This document shows positions 24,816-36,732 of a DNA stretch of 64,000 bases, piece by piece. Source of the DNA: an uncultured Cohaesibacter sp. (GTDB taxonomy: Bacteria; Pseudomonadota; Alphaproteobacteria; Rhizobiales; Cohaesibacteraceae). The first letter of the stretch is position 1. Each line of letters opens with the position of its first letter. Below the pieces are notes generated by a model. That model saw only the letters and a program-made list of their open reading frames with translations. It was not told where the DNA came from and made no database searches. Location: assembly GCF_963677725.1 (NCBI RefSeq), contig NZ_OY782507.1:2852001-2916000 (forward strand), read 5' to 3'. The translations under genes and the position numbers were made by a program.

Positions 24816-25946
24816 TTATTGCCGCAATAAAGTGGTAAGGGGGACAAGAGCAAAGCCGCGCTGGCGCAGGCTCTGGGTCCATTCGGAAATTGTCCGGACG
24901 CTGGTGGGGAAGGCGGATGCGATGCCCAATGCAAAGCCATTTTCCTGTGCGATGGTTTCCAGCTGAATCAGCCGGGTTTCGATGTCTGCTTCGCGGCCCT
25001 GAAAATCAAGCACAAGGTCGGCCTTGAGATTGGGGACATTCATATTGGAGGCGATGGCATTCAGTCGACTGCGACCCGATGCGCCGCTTTCCAGATAGAG
25101 CAGGCCGTTGGCTTTCATTTCGCGCATGAAGTCAGAGCCTGCAAGTTCATCGGCAGAGAATCTGGCGCCCATATAATTCATGACGCCAACATAGGAATCA
25201 AACCGGCCCAACACCCAATTGAGGTTAGCCTTGTTGGCATCGGTCTTTGCTGTCGTGAGCAGCGTATGGGGTCCGGGATCATTGTTGGGATAGTCGAACG
25301 GTTCCATTGGCACCTGAACGAGCAATTCGTGGCCCTGACTGCGGGCCTTCTGGGTCCAGCGGGCCAATGAATTGCCATAAGGCGCGAAGGCCAATGTCAC
25401 GTCCGGTGGCAAAAGACTGAGCGCTTCTTGCGTTGTGGTTTGGGACAAGCCAAGTCCATCCACCACAATGGCGATCTTTGGCAGGCCGGCAATGGCGTCG
25501 CTATTGACCGGACGTGCAAAGAGCTTGAAGGGCTGCTGTGACGTGGAAGCGTTGCCATTGTCGTTCAATTGCGGCGAGGAAGGATCCAGGATGCGGATGC
25601 CATCGTCGCTGTTGGACGTCATTTGATCGGAATTGGTCTTGTCGGGAAACAAAGGTGGATTGGTCTGTTGGCCGGGGCTGTCGAGATTGGTTTCCGGAAT
25701 GCCGGGTTTGATGCCCGGGCGCATGCCTTCAACGCCAATCTTTGTTGTTTGTTGCAGACTTGCGGCCAAATCGATCTTTTCGCTCGGATAGCCGCCATAG
25801 GGGTCGTCTACCATGGCAATCCAGCCGATCAGACCAGCCAGTAAAACACCAAGTGCCCCGACGGATCCGAACATGAAGATGTGGGACAGACCGGTTGATT
25901 GCTTCTTATTTTGACCGAGGGGTTTTTTCAGATCATTCGCCGCCAT
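24816..25946 (-). CDS. Divergent polysaccharide deacetylase family protein
   Basis: A 376-residue membrane-anchored protein. One N-terminal transmembrane segment (about 22-46) is followed by a low-complexity periplasmic linker (to about 145) and a divergent polysaccharide deacetylase domain beginning PKIAIVVDGLGLSQ. It contains LAFAPYG, HELLVQVPMEPFDYP and GVMNYMGARF, the family signatures of the YibQ-like group. This group usually sits beside envC-like and ctpA genes, as here, which suggests a role in cell-wall remodelling. The substrate is unknown. Confidence 0.85.
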   Translation of the reverse strand: MAANDLKKPLGQNKKQSTGLSHIFMFGSVGALGVLLAGLIGWIAMVDDPYGGYPSEKIDLAASLQQTTKIGVEGMRPGIKPGIPETNLDSPGQQTNPPLFPDKTNSDQMTSNSDDGIRILDPSSPQLNDNGNASTSQQPFKLFARPVNSDAIAGLPKIAIVVDGLGLSQTTTQEALSLLPPDVTLAFAPYGNSLARWTQKARSQGHELLVQVPMEPFDYPNNDPGPHTLLTTAKTDANKANLNWVLGRFDSYVGVMNYMGARFSADELAGSDFMREMKANGLLYLESGASGRSRLNAIASNMNVPNLKADLVLDFQGREADIETRLIQLETIAQENGFALGIASAFPTSVRTISEWTQSLRQRGFALVPLTTLLRQ

Positions 25947-26012
25947 GGTCCATCTTTCGAAAAGAGGACAAGAAGAAGGCAGTCCACGGGGGAACTGCCT
26001 TCGATTGTTTTG

Positions 26013-27368
26013 TTATTCGGCTTTGGCCGGGTAGGCGTCGTTTTGCTCTTCGCCATTCATCAGCTTGAGGGCGTATTGCAACTGGGTGTCTTTGTCCGCT
26101 TCGGCTGGCACATAGGATGGGGAATAGGCCTCTTTGGCTTTTTCCTTGTCCTTTGCAGCTTTGTCGGCACTATTCTCACCTTCGGCTTCCAGATGACCCT
26201 TCAGCTTGGCCTCGGTGGTTGCCGTTGTCGGGAAACGCTCTTTGAGCTCTTCTGGCAGTTCCTGCTTGACGAAAATGTCCGGCACGATGCCTTTGGCCTG
26301 AATTGAGGTACCCGACGGGGTGTAATAGCGTGCCGTGGTCAGGCGAATGGCGCCATTGTTGCCAAGCGGAATGATGGTCTGGACCGAGCCTTTGCCGAAG
26401 CTCTTCGAGCCGACAATGGTTGCCCGCTTGTGGTCGAGCAAGGCACCAGCCACAATCTCGGAGGCAGAAGCCGACCCACCATTGATCAGCACGATCAGCG
26501 GACGGCCTTTGGTCAGATCACCGGCGCGGGCATAGAAGCGCTTGACTTCATCCTTGTTGCGACCACGGGTCGAGACAATCTCACCCTGATCAAGGAAGGT
26601 GTCGGAGATGGCAATGGACTGATCGAGCTGACCACCTGGATTCGAGCGCAGGTCGAGGATGAAGCCCTTGATCTTGTCGCCGCCGATTTCTTCTTCCAGT
26701 TTGGCAATGGCTTCTTTCAGGCCGTTGAAAGCCTGCCCGTTGAACTGGGTGATACGGACGTAGCCGATATCGCCAAGGGCCTTGGAACGAACAGAAGAAA
26801 TTTTGATAATTTCGCGGGTGATGGACACCTTGATCGGTTTTTCGATACCCTTGCGAACGATGGTTAGCTCAATCGGCGTGCCAACCCGTCCGCGCATCTT
26901 GTCAACTGCTTCGGTGAGTGAAAGCCCACGAACTGGCTCGTCATCGAGATGGGTGATCAGATCATCGGCGAGGATGCCTGCGCGGTGAGCGGGGGTGTCG
27001 TCAATGGGTGAAATCACCTTGACCAGACCATCTTCCAACGTGACCTGAATCCCCAGACCACCAAACTCACCGGAGGTCTCGACGGTCATGTCTTCGAAGC
27101 TTTCCGGCGACAGATAGCTTGAATGAGGATCAAGGGAGGTCAACATGCCGTTCAGGGCGGCAGCGATGAGCTTCTTGTCTTCCGGTTTTTCGACATATTC
27201 GCGGCGCACGCGCTCGAAGACATCGCCAAACAGATTCAGGTGACGATACGTGTCGGAGCCTGCTGCGTTGGCGGTGCCCGTCGCATCCCACGGCGACACT
27301 GCCAGGGTGACAACAAGGCCAGCACCCATGAGAGCACCGATAAGCAAGAGTGAGAGTTTACGGATCAT
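26013..27368 (-). CDS. ctpA: C-terminal processing peptidase (S41)
   Basis: A 451-residue S41 serine protease with an N-terminal signal segment (IRKLSLLLIGALMGAG). The PDZ domain has GGLGIQVTLEDGLVKVISP. In the catalytic core the Ser lies in NGGSASASEIVAGAL and the Lys in VGSKSFGKGSVQT. The C-terminus is Lys/Glu-rich. ATG 27368 overlaps the stop of the upstream gene (ATGA), which indicates coupling and decides the start. Confidence 0.93.
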   Translation of the reverse strand: MIRKLSLLLIGALMGAGLVVTLAVSPWDATGTANAAGSDTYRHLNLFGDVFERVRREYVEKPEDKKLIAAALNGMLTSLDPHSSYLSPESFEDMTVETSGEFGGLGIQVTLEDGLVKVISPIDDTPAHRAGILADDLITHLDDEPVRGLSLTEAVDKMRGRVGTPIELTIVRKGIEKPIKVSITREIIKISSVRSKALGDIGYVRITQFNGQAFNGLKEAIAKLEEEIGGDKIKGFILDLRSNPGGQLDQSIAISDTFLDQGEIVSTRGRNKDEVKRFYARAGDLTKGRPLIVLINGGSASASEIVAGALLDHKRATIVGSKSFGKGSVQTIIPLGNNGAIRLTTARYYTPSGTSIQAKGIVPDIFVKQELPEELKERFPTTATTEAKLKGHLEAEGENSADKAAKDKEKAKEAYSPSYVPAEADKDTQLQYALKLMNGEEQNDAYPAKAE

Positions 27369-28831
27369 CCGTCTGCCTTTTCTTTCAAAGCTACTGTCCA
27401 CCATGGCGCGGGATCAATCGCCGCGCCATCTTTTCTCAATTCCAAATATAACACCGGGCGAGACGCACCAGAGTCAAGCACATCTGTCGCTGCCAGTCGT
27501 GTTTTTTGCATTGTACCAACTGGTTCGTTAGCCAATACGAAAGATCCCACATCCGCGATCAGGTTATCCATCCCGGAAAGGACTATATGGTAGCCGTCTC
27601 CGGCATTTATGATCAAGAGTTTACCGAAGGATCTGAACGGTCCTGCGTAAACAATCCAGCCATCAGCCGGGCTGGTGACCTGTGCGCCGATGCGTGTAGC
27701 GATCGACAGACCCTGCGTCTGGCCTCCGAAACCATCATTTGACCCGTAGCTCTTGAGGACGGTGCCGCGCGCAGGCAGCTGCAACAGGCCCTTCATTTTA
27801 CTGAAAGGTATGGCAGGAGAAAGGCGGGCTGCATCTTTTAGAGCGGCAATTTTTTGTTTCTTCGTTTCAAGTTTCTTCTCAAGCTGGCGTTTTTCAGCTT
27901 CCTTGGCCTCTTCCACGGCCAAACGTGCAGCCTTGATCTCTTTTTCCATGCCATCGATCAGCTCTTGCAAACTGCGGGCGCGGGCGGCGAGCTGGCTGGT
28001 TTTTTCTTCTTCCGAACGAGCCGCTTCAAGGCTGGTGGCTTCCTGCTCTTTTCGCTTGGCGACCAGCAGGTCGAGACGTTCGCGTTCTTCCTGCAATTTG
28101 CCAAGGCCGCCTTGCAGGGCCGTTTTCTCCTGCTCGATCTTGGTTTGAAGGCGGATCAGGGCTTCAAGTTGGGCCGCGAGCGACTGGGCTTCAAGACGGA
28201 CTTCCGGCACCAAAGTGCTGAGCAGGATGGCGGAGCGGACCGCGCTCAAGGCCTCGTTGGGGCGGATGAACAGGGCCGGAGGCGGATTGCGGCCAATGCG
28301 TTGGAGGGCGGCGAGAATTTCGGACAGGGAATCACGTTGTTCGGCCAGCGAGACGCGCAAGTTGGTCTGGTCGGCAAACAGGGTGCGCAGGCGGGTTTCG
28401 CGGTCAGACAGAGAGCTTTCCAGATCCTTGATCCGTTCCGCCGTTGCCAACAGATCTTGCTGGATGGTTTCGCGATCCGAGCGCAATTGCTCGATTTCCT
28501 CTTTCAACTCCTGTTGCCGTTCGTTGGACAGGGCAATGGAGGCTTCGATCTCGGTGAGAGCCTCTTCCTGCTGTTTGCGTGCGGCGAGCCGGGCTTCCAG
28601 CGCGCGGGCGGCGCGTTGCTCGGCCTCGGTTTTGGCCGGATCTGCTGTTTCAGGCGCGGCCTTGTCAGTGGAGGTTGGCTTGTCTGACGTCTCGCCATTC
28701 TGGGCTTGTAGCGGGGGCATGATGGACAGGCAAAGGGCAACAGTTGCAGCAGCCGTCATCGCCTGAATGCCGACTGTGATGCGGCTGCCAGATCTGGCTT
28801 TGTTGTCATGTCTGTTGCGCGACCGAATCAT
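27365..28831 (-). CDS. EnvC-like murein hydrolase activator (degenerate LytM)
   Basis: A 488-residue periplasmic protein. After a signal segment (about 25-45) comes a long Gln/Glu/Arg-rich coiled coil (about 75-350) and a C-terminal LytM/M23-like domain. Metal ligands of active M23 peptidases are missing: the usual HxGxD place reads TQGLSIAT and the HxH place reads VLSGMDN. This is the EnvC pattern, which activates division amidases rather than cutting murein. It shares an ATGA overlap with ctpA. Confidence 0.88.
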   Translation of the reverse strand: MIRSRNRHDNKARSGSRITVGIQAMTAAATVALCLSIMPPLQAQNGETSDKPTSTDKAAPETADPAKTEAEQRAARALEARLAARKQQEEALTEIEASIALSNERQQELKEEIEQLRSDRETIQQDLLATAERIKDLESSLSDRETRLRTLFADQTNLRVSLAEQRDSLSEILAALQRIGRNPPPALFIRPNEALSAVRSAILLSTLVPEVRLEAQSLAAQLEALIRLQTKIEQEKTALQGGLGKLQEERERLDLLVAKRKEQEATSLEAARSEEEKTSQLAARARSLQELIDGMEKEIKAARLAVEEAKEAEKRQLEKKLETKKQKIAALKDAARLSPAIPFSKMKGLLQLPARGTVLKSYGSNDGFGGQTQGLSIATRIGAQVTSPADGWIVYAGPFRSFGKLLIINAGDGYHIVLSGMDNLIADVGSFVLANEPVGTMQKTRLAATDVLDSGASRPVLYLELRKDGAAIDPAPWWTVALKEKADG

Positions 28832-28981
28832 CTGCCCTGCCTCTTTGAGCGCAATGTAAATCAACCGATGCGGTGGTGGAATCGCCTGACGGAAATTTGA
28901 GGGTCGCGTCCCCGCCTTTGCGGGCAAAGTCGGTGCGATATAGGGTGGGAGCCAATAGGCAATCGACGTGAATGCGTGGGT

Positions 28982-29464
28982 TCAAACGCGATGATAGGGA
29001 TGGCCGGTGAGAATGGTGATGGCGCGATAGACCTGCTCGGTCAGCAGCATGCGCGCCAGTTGGTGCGGCCATGTCATGGCACCAAGTGCGAGTTTGGTAT
29101 CGGCGCGAGCGAGCAATTCGTCACCATGTCCATCAGGGCCGCCGATGACGAAGGCAACCGCAGGCGCACCTGCATTGCGCTGCTTGTCGATCAGCTTGGC
29201 AAAGGCTTCGCTGGAGATATTCTTGCCATGTTCATCAAGGGCAATGACATAAGCGCCGGACGGCAGGCTTTTCAAAAGTTGGTCTGCTTCTTGGCTTTTG
29301 CGCTCCGGTGTGGAGCGCGCACGGCTTTCGGCAAATTCGATGATGTCAGGGCCGGACAGTCCCAAAGAGCGTCCAGCCTTTTTTGCCCTGTCCTGATAAC
29401 GCGCGACGAGATCAGTCTCCGGGCCGGCTTTTTGCCGCCCGATAGCTGCTATGACTAGCTTCAT
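28982..29464 (-). CDS. rlmH: 23S rRNA (pseudouridine1915-N3)-methyltransferase
   Basis: A 160-residue SPOUT methyltransferase with MKLVIAAIGRQK at the N-terminus, the SAM-binding FVIGGPDGHGDEL, and the C-terminal LTEQVYRAITILTGHPYHR, a hallmark of RlmH. It sits next to rsfS as in most bacteria. Confidence 0.95.
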   Translation of the reverse strand: MKLVIAAIGRQKAGPETDLVARYQDRAKKAGRSLGLSGPDIIEFAESRARSTPERKSQEADQLLKSLPSGAYVIALDEHGKNISSEAFAKLIDKQRNAGAPAVAFVIGGPDGHGDELLARADTKLALGAMTWPHQLARMLLTEQVYRAITILTGHPYHRV

Positions 29465-29537
29465 CTTCCTTACCCGTGGATCAAGAGAGGGTCATTGCAC
29501 GGGGCGCCGATCCACTCGATTGATCATTGTCAGCCGC

Positions 29538-29972
29538 TCAAGCGTCGCCTTGAGCTTCGGCTGCCCACATTTTCTCGATATTGTAGAATTCGCGGACTTC
29601 CGGGCGGAAGATGTGAACAATATGGTCGCCCGTGTCGATCAGCACCCAATCGCAATTGGGCAGACCTTCCACATGCGCGTTGCCAAAGCCATTGTCCTTG
29701 AGGTCTCGCAAGAGACGATCAGAGACGGCCCCGACATGACGATGGGAACGACCGGAGGCGATGACCATGAAGTCGGCAAGGGCTGATTTGCCGCGCAGGT
29801 CAATGGACAAGATGTCCTCTGCCTTGGACTCATCCAAGCTTGCGAGGATCAACTCGAGAGCCTGTTCAGGATCCTTGCGATCCGTTACGAGGCTTGCGGG
29901 AGAGAGGCCTTCTGGCATGATCTCCATTTGGGTTGCGGTAGACAGGAATGTACCTCTTATATCAAACTGCAT
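29538..29972 (-). CDS. rsfS: Ribosomal silencing factor RsfS
   Basis: A 144-residue protein (129 if ATG 29927 is used). The RsfS core runs from LELILASLDESKAEDILSI through DFMVIASGRSHRHVGAVSDRL and CDWVLIDTGDHIVHIFRPEVREFY. It binds L14 of the 50S subunit and blocks subunit joining. The neighbours nadD and rlmH are classical. Confidence 0.94.
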   Translation of the reverse strand: MQFDIRGTFLSTATQMEIMPEGLSPASLVTDRKDPEQALELILASLDESKAEDILSIDLRGKSALADFMVIASGRSHRHVGAVSDRLLRDLKDNGFGNAHVEGLPNCDWVLIDTGDHIVHIFRPEVREFYNIEKMWAAEAQGDA

Positions 29973-30111
29973 TGCAGCTTCTGCCGTTCATCGATCCGTC
30001 TTTCATGATGGTGAACGGAAATGGAAAAGCGAAAATCTGACCCGAAAACCAAATCGTCGCCTAAATAGGATATGTCACGCCGTATGACAATTTCAAGGCT
30101 GTTGCTTTTTG

Positions 30112-30750
30112 CTACAGCGATTGCTCCTGCGAATGTCGCCTCAGCGCCGTCGAAGACAGATGTGAGCGGGGCCCATACAAAAATGTCCAGACAGGGCAGG
30201 GCGCGCCCACGAGCGCTCTTGCCCGATTGTCTTGAATACGAGCGTGAGCAAACGCTTTTGCGGCAGTCGCCTTCAGCGGTGCGCGACTGTATCCGGGTCT
30301 GTCCACAATTGCAACCGGCATTGAGGCCATAATCGACCGCCATTGTTGCCAATGGTGAAACTGCATCAAATTGTCCGCCCCCATGATCCAGACCAGGTCA
30401 ACGCCGCGGGTGCGCTGTTGCAGCCATTTGAGGGTCATGGCGGTGTAGGTCGTGCCTGCCTGAGCCTCAAGGCCGGTGATTTCAATATGCGGGTGATCCA
30501 TGACCTTTGCGGTATAGGCTATGCGGCTGTCTAGATCGGGTAAGTCTCTGATATCCTTGAGTGGATTTCCCGGCGTGACCAGACACCAGATACGATCGAG
30601 GTCGAGGCGGCGCAGGGCCGTTAAGGCCACATGGCGGTGGCCTTCATGGGCGGGATTGAAGCTTCCACCATAAAGGCCAATGCGCATGCCCGGCGCAAAG
30701 GGCGGGATTGCTATGCCATGGGTTCGGGACCGGGTCTTGTCAGCGGTCAT
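30112..30750 (-). CDS. nadD: Nicotinate-nucleotide adenylyltransferase
   Basis: A 212-residue NAD-biosynthesis enzyme transferring AMP to nicotinate mononucleotide. The nucleotidyltransferase motif is GLYGGSFNPAHEGHRHVAL, with WIMGADNLMQFHHW and the C-terminal SSTALRR (ISST-type motif). An N-terminal extension of about 22 residues precedes the core; ATG 30687 (MRIGLYGG) is a possible shorter start. Confidence 0.94.
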   Translation of the reverse strand: MTADKTRSRTHGIAIPPFAPGMRIGLYGGSFNPAHEGHRHVALTALRRLDLDRIWCLVTPGNPLKDIRDLPDLDSRIAYTAKVMDHPHIEITGLEAQAGTTYTAMTLKWLQQRTRGVDLVWIMGADNLMQFHHWQQWRSIMASMPVAIVDRPGYSRAPLKATAAKAFAHARIQDNRARALVGAPCPVWTFLYGPRSHLSSTALRRHSQEQSL

Positions 30751-30814
30751 GCTGGGGTCCCTTTCTTCGGTGTCGTGTCAGTTGCGTCAAAAGCCATTGG
30801 ATCAGATCGCGTTC

Positions 30815-32089
30815 TTAAGGCCGGGTCTGGCCCGTGCCATGGACACGATATTTGAAGCTTGTCAGTTGCTCCAGACCCACCGGGCCACGGGCATGCATGC
30901 GGCCTGTGGCGATGCCGATTTCGGCGCCCATGCCGAACTCGCCGCCATCGGCAAACTGGGTGGAGGCGTTGTGCATAACAATGGCACTGTCGACTTCATT
31001 GAGGAAGCGTTCGGCGGCGGCAGCGTCCTCAGTGAGAATGCTTTCGGTGTGGCTGGAGCTGTATGTGGCAATGTGATCGATTGCCTCAGCCACGCCATCC
31101 ACCAGTTTGGCAGAGATGATGGCATCGAGATATTCGGTCGACCAATCCTCTTCCTTTGCTTCCATGGCGGCGGGAAAAAGGGCGCGAATTTCGTCGGTGC
31201 CACGGATTTCGCAGCCTGCAGCGGCAAGCGCTTCAAGCACAGGCTTGCCGATGCTTTCGGCCACGGCCCGGTCGATAAGCAAGGTTTCTGCCGAGCCACA
31301 GATGCCGGTGCGGCGCATCTTGGCATTGATCGCGATGTCGATGGCTTTGGTCGCATCGGCGGCCTTGTCGATATAGATATGGCAAATGCCTTCAAGATGG
31401 GAGAAGACCGGCACGCGCGCTTCTTCCTGCACCCGGCCAACAAGGCCCTTGCCGCCACGTGGCACGATGACATCGACAGTGCCGCCAAGGCCGCGGAGCA
31501 TTTCGCCCACTGCGGCGCGGTCGGTGGTTGGGACGATCTGGACGGAGTCCGCTGGCAGGCCTGCGGCTTCCAGCCCTGCGACCAGGCAGGCGTGAATGGC
31601 GCGCGAGGAATGGTAGCTGTCCGAACCACCGCGCAGAATCGCAGCATTGCCTGCTTTCAGGCAGAGGGCGCCTGCATCGGCGGTCACATTGGGACGGCTT
31701 TCATAGATGACGCCAATGACCCCAAGCGGTGTGCGGACGCGCTCGATCTTCAGACCGTTCGGGCGGTCCCAACCCGCGATGATGCCTCCGACTGGATCTG
31801 GCAGCTCGACAATCGCATCAAGACCTGCGGCGATGGCCTCGATCCGGCTCTCATCAAGGGTCAGGCGATCAAGGAATGCCTTGGTCATGCCGTCTTCCTT
31901 GCCCTTTGCGACATCCTTGGCGTTGGCTTCAATAATGGCGGGGATGCTGGAACGGATGGCGGCAGCCGCTTCGCTGAGGGCCTTGTTTTTCTGCGCGCTT
32001 GGCGCATTGGCCAGCTGGCGTGCGGCGGCGCGTGCCCGGCGACCGAGATCGCTCATGATGTCTGCGACAGTGCTGGTCATGTCATTCAT
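30815..32089 (-). CDS. proA: Gamma-glutamyl phosphate reductase
   Basis: A 424-residue aldehyde-dehydrogenase-fold enzyme making glutamate semialdehyde for proline. Visible motifs are [33 protein letters not shown] and the catalytic cysteine in [16 protein letters not shown] 32089 ([10 protein letters not shown]) follows GGGGGAA closely; an in-frame TTG lies five codons earlier. It is downstream of proB, its pathway partner. Confidence 0.95.
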   Translation of the reverse strand: MNDMTSTVADIMSDLGRRARAAARQLANAPSAQKNKALSEAAAAIRSSIPAIIEANAKDVAKGKEDGMTKAFLDRLTLDESRIEAIAAGLDAIVELPDPVGGIIAGWDRPNGLKIERVRTPLGVIGVIYESRPNVTADAGALCLKAGNAAILRGGSDSYHSSRAIHACLVAGLEAAGLPADSVQIVPTTDRAAVGEMLRGLGGTVDVIVPRGGKGLVGRVQEEARVPVFSHLEGICHIYIDKAADATKAIDIAINAKMRRTGICGSAETLLIDRAVAESIGKPVLEALAAAGCEIRGTDEIRALFPAAMEAKEEDWSTEYLDAIISAKLVDGVAEAIDHIATYSSSHTESILTEDAAAAERFLNEVDSAIVMHNASTQFADGGEFGMGAEIGIATGRMHARGPVGLEQLTSFKYRVHGTGQTRP

Positions 32090-32206
32090 AGTGCATTCCC
32101 CCAATTGGACGGCAGCCCCGGATCTTCTTGTCGATCAGTCTGTTCGATATAGGATTGAAGTTTTCGGCGGGTCAAGTCGAGATTGTGTGATGAAGCTGGC
32201 TCGGTT

Positions 32207-33340
32207 TTAGATTTGGTAGGCCGGTTCGTGGTCTCGCAGGACCATATCGTCGCGATGAATGAGTTCCGGTCGACCGTCATAGCCCAAAAGGTGCGCGATG
32301 TCGGATGATTTATGGCCAATGATCTGGTCTGCATCGATGCGGTCATAGCCAATCAGGCCACGGGCAATTTCCTGTCCGTCGAGCCTTTTGATGATGACTG
32401 CATCGCCCTTGGCGAAATTGCCTTCAAGCAGCTTGACCCCGGCGGGCAGCAGGCTCTTGCCGGACAGCAAGGCCCGCACTGCGCCGTCATCAAGGGTCAG
32501 GATGCCCTGTGGTTCCAGATGGCCATTGATCCAGCGCTTGCGCTGGGTTATCGGGTTGGCAACGGCGGTGAACCAACTGCATTTGCACCCATCCATCAAG
32601 GCCTTGAGCGGATTGTAATCGCCGCCATTGGCGATGATCATGTTGGCGCCTGCATTGACCGCGATCTTGGCGGCAGCAATCTTGGTGGTCATGCCACCCT
32701 TGGCAAGGGACGAACCGGCGCTGCCTGCCATGGCTTCAATGGCCGGGGTGATATGCTCGATGATCGGAATATGCTTGGCGTCCGGGTTGGTGGCGGGCGG
32801 CGCGGTGTAAAGGCCGTCAATGTCGGACAGCAGGATCAGGCAATCGGCACTGATCATGGTGGCGACGCGGGCGGCGAGCCGGTCGTTGTCGCCGAACTTG
32901 ATTTCGCTGGTCGCCACTGTGTCATTTTCGTTGATAATCGGCACAGCCCCCAGATCGAGCAATTTGGTCAGGGTGGCGCGGGCATTGAGATAGCGGCGGC
33001 GTTCTTCGGTGTCTTCAAAGGTCAGCAAAATCTGACCTGCCGTCAGATCGACCTTGTGCAGAGCGTCGGCATAGGCTTCGCCCAAGGCAATCTGGCCGAT
33101 GGCGGCTGCGGCCTGACTTTCCTCGAGCTTCAATTTGCCCGTAGGCAGATTTGTGCGGCGCCGACCCAGCGCGATGGCACCGGAGGAAACGATCAGGACC
33201 TCCTTGCCCTGTGCCTTGAGCATGGCGATGTCGTCAATCAGGGTTTGCAGCCATGCTGCGCGCAGGCGGCCGGTTTTTTCGTCAACAAGGGTCGCCGAGC
33301 CGATTTTGATGACGATCCGTTTCTGGTCCTGAAGTCTCAC
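32207..33340 (-). CDS. proB: Glutamate 5-kinase
   Basis: About 377 residues. The amino-acid kinase domain starts [13 protein letters not shown], continues with [18 protein letters not shown] and [12 protein letters not shown], and is followed by a C-terminal PUA domain ([25 protein letters not shown], read in parts). The proposed start is GTG 33340 (M/V-RLQDQKR), six bases after GGATG; longer in-frame starts exist up to 33436 but would overlap the end of obgE. It phosphorylates glutamate for ProA. Confidence 0.93.
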   Translation of the reverse strand: MRLQDQKRIVIKIGSATLVDEKTGRLRAAWLQTLIDDIAMLKAQGKEVLIVSSGAIALGRRRTNLPTGKLKLEESQAAAAIGQIALGEAYADALHKVDLTAGQILLTFEDTEERRRYLNARATLTKLLDLGAVPIINENDTVATSEIKFGDNDRLAARVATMISADCLILLSDIDGLYTAPPATNPDAKHIPIIEHITPAIEAMAGSAGSSLAKGGMTTKIAAAKIAVNAGANMIIANGGDYNPLKALMDGCKCSWFTAVANPITQRKRWINGHLEPQGILTLDDGAVRALLSGKSLLPAGVKLLEGNFAKGDAVIIKRLDGQEIARGLIGYDRIDADQIIGHKSSDIAHLLGYDGRPELIHRDDMVLRDHEPAYQI

Positions 33341-33410
33341 GATTGCATCCAATTCTGCCAAACGCGTCTTATAAAGCAAGGTCAAGGCGACAAGAGGGCA
33401 ATGACGACCC

Positions 33411-34992
<1,582 letters not shown>

Positions 34993-34996
<4 letters not shown>

Positions 34997-35661
34997 GCTG
35001 CTCCTTTGATGGTCAGGGTTTCAACGAGTTTTGGGGCGTGGGTCAAGGCAGAGGCTCCAGCCCAGTGACGCAAGGCGTGCCAGATGCCGCGATCCAACCG
35101 GTAGCGGTCGATCGGGATCTTACCGTCATAGTGTCTCGAATGGGCCATGCCGGTGCCGCAATATTGAAATCCGCATTTCTCAACGACGCGACGGGATGCT
35201 CCGCAGGTGACGCGACAGCGTGCTGTCACAGTGCTCAGGGAGGGTTGGTTTTTGTCCGGGTTTGAGAAAGCAAAGTCCGCAATTGCCTGGATTGCCTGGG
35301 TCGCATAATTCTTGTCCCAATAGGCTTCACGGATCATCACGCTGATTTCTGCTTCGGTGCCTGTCTTGTTGATCAGAAGACCAATGGCGCCAACAAATGC
35401 ACCTTTGTTGTCGGTCATGACAAAAGGCACAGTTTCGTGTTTGGCATCTGCCTCGATCTCCGCGAGCCATTGTTCGGCGTCTGCGCGGGAGGTTGGCAGC
35501 CAGTTGCAGCAAATATTCTTGGCCAGCACTGGTTTGGTGGCCAGCGCGACAAGCATGTCGAGGTCAGCGCGCCGAGGCTGGCGCAGGATGATGGAGCTGT
35601 TTCCCAAACCCTGGATACTGTCAGGTTCGGTCTGTAACAAGCTTTCGTCTATTTCCAACAT
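34993..35661 (-). CDS. GNAT acetyltransferase
   Basis: A 222-residue protein with the GNAT pattern: ILRQPRRADLDMLVALA, then EISVMIREAYWDKNYATQAI (acetyl-CoA loop), and ASRRVVEKCGFQYCGTG. The conserved loop Gly is partly replaced (W-D-K-N-Y for W-G-K-G-Y), so activity is less certain. It overlaps the next GNAT gene by four bases. Confidence 0.8.
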
Positions 35662-35702
35662 GGTGTCCTCCTGGTTGGCGATAGGTTGAAGATCAAAAGC
35701 GA

Positions 35703-35730
35703 AAGGGGAGACGGTGTCCCATCTCCCCTT
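35703..35730 (-). terminator. Terminator of the rplU-rpmA operon
   Basis: Read on the minus strand, AAGGGGAGA pairs with TCTCCCCTT (35722-35730 with 35703-35711) and is followed by a T-rich stretch. It separates the ribosomal genes from the acetyltransferases. Confidence 0.75.
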
Positions 35731-35814
35731 CTAATCTTTTGACCCTGCCAGGAGGATCTTCATCGATTTGTCGGGGTCAAGGACACCGGCAAATCGTATG
35801 TTTCATGCCAGTGT

Positions 35815-36084
35815 TTATTCTGCGGCTTCCGCCACCGGGTTCACGGATACATAGGTTCGGCCATTGGACTTGGTGCGAAATTCTACGTTACCTTCGGTGG
35901 TTGCAAATAGGGTATGGTCTTTGCCCATGCCTACATTGCTGCCCGGATGCCACTTGGTTCCGCGCTGACGAATAATGATGTTGCCGGCGATGACAGTTTC
36001 ACCACCGAACTTTTTCACGCCCAGACGACGGCCGGCTGTATCGCGACCGTTACGGGATGAACCACCTGCCTTTTTATGTGCCAT
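35815..36084 (-). CDS. rpmA: 50S ribosomal protein L27
   Basis: An 89-residue protein starting [16 protein letters not shown] and containing [15 protein letters not shown]. It stabilises tRNA near the peptidyl-transferase centre. It lies 24 bases after rplU. Confidence 0.98.
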   Translation of the reverse strand: MAHKKAGGSSRNGRDTAGRRLGVKKFGGETVIAGNIIIRQRGTKWHPGSNVGMGKDHTLFATTEGNVEFRTKSNGRTYVSVNPVAEAAE

Positions 36085-36108
36085 TTTGGTGTCTCCTCGT
36101 CTCTAAAC

Positions 36109-36732
36109 TTATTTCTCAGCGGCGAAAGCAGCAGCCTGCTCAAGCCAGTTGTCACGATCGATGCGGCCCTTGAAATTCAGAGCGTCATCAACTTTGGCGA
36201 TGTCTTCTTCAGAGAAGGCAGCGATCTGCGCGAACGAGGTGATACCCAGTGCGTTCAGCTTGCCTTCCAGAACCGGGCCAACACCGGAGATTTTCTTCAG
36301 GTCATCTTTTTCCGCAGGAGCGGTGAAAAGTGGTTCGCCTTCGGCTGCCTTGGCAGGAGCTGCTTCAGCTTCTTTCTTGGCAGGGGTCGCTTTCTTGGCT
36401 GCTTTCGCTGGAGCCTTGCCGCCGGTCAGGATCTCGGTGATCTTGACGGAGGTGAAATGCTGGCGATGGCCATTGCGGCGACGGGAATTTTGACGACGAC
36501 GCTTTTTGAAGATGATGATTTTACGGCCACGGCCCTGATCAACAATCTCTGCTGCGACGCTTGCGCCTTCAACAACCGGTGCACCAACAGTGGTATCGCC
36601 TTCGCTGCCAACCAGCAGCACGCTGTCAAAGGTTACGGTGTCGCCAGCTTCGCCTTCAAGCTTCTCTACCTGAATGATATCTTCGGGGGAAACAGTATAC
36701 TGCTTACCGCCGGTTTTGATGACTGCGAACAT
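36109..36732 (-). CDS. rplU: 50S ribosomal protein L21 with C-terminal extension
   Basis: A 207-residue protein, about twice the usual L21. Residues 1-103 are standard L21 ([28 protein letters not shown]). An Ala/Lys linker (about 104-140) leads to a helix-hairpin-helix-like domain containing [21 protein letters not shown] and [16 protein letters not shown]. Such extensions occur in Hyphomicrobiales L21; the domain resembles the 'predicted flap endonuclease-1-like 5' DNA nuclease' helix-hairpin-helix segment. Its function is unknown. Confidence 0.96.
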   Translation of the reverse strand: MFAVIKTGGKQYTVSPEDIIQVEKLEGEAGDTVTFDSVLLVGSEGDTTVGAPVVEGASVAAEIVDQGRGRKIIIFKKRRRQNSRRRNGHRQHFTSVKITEILTGGKAPAKAAKKATPAKKEAEAAPAKAAEGEPLFTAPAEKDDLKKISGVGPVLEGKLNALGITSFAQIAAFSEEDIAKVDDALNFKGRIDRDNWLEQAAAFAAEK

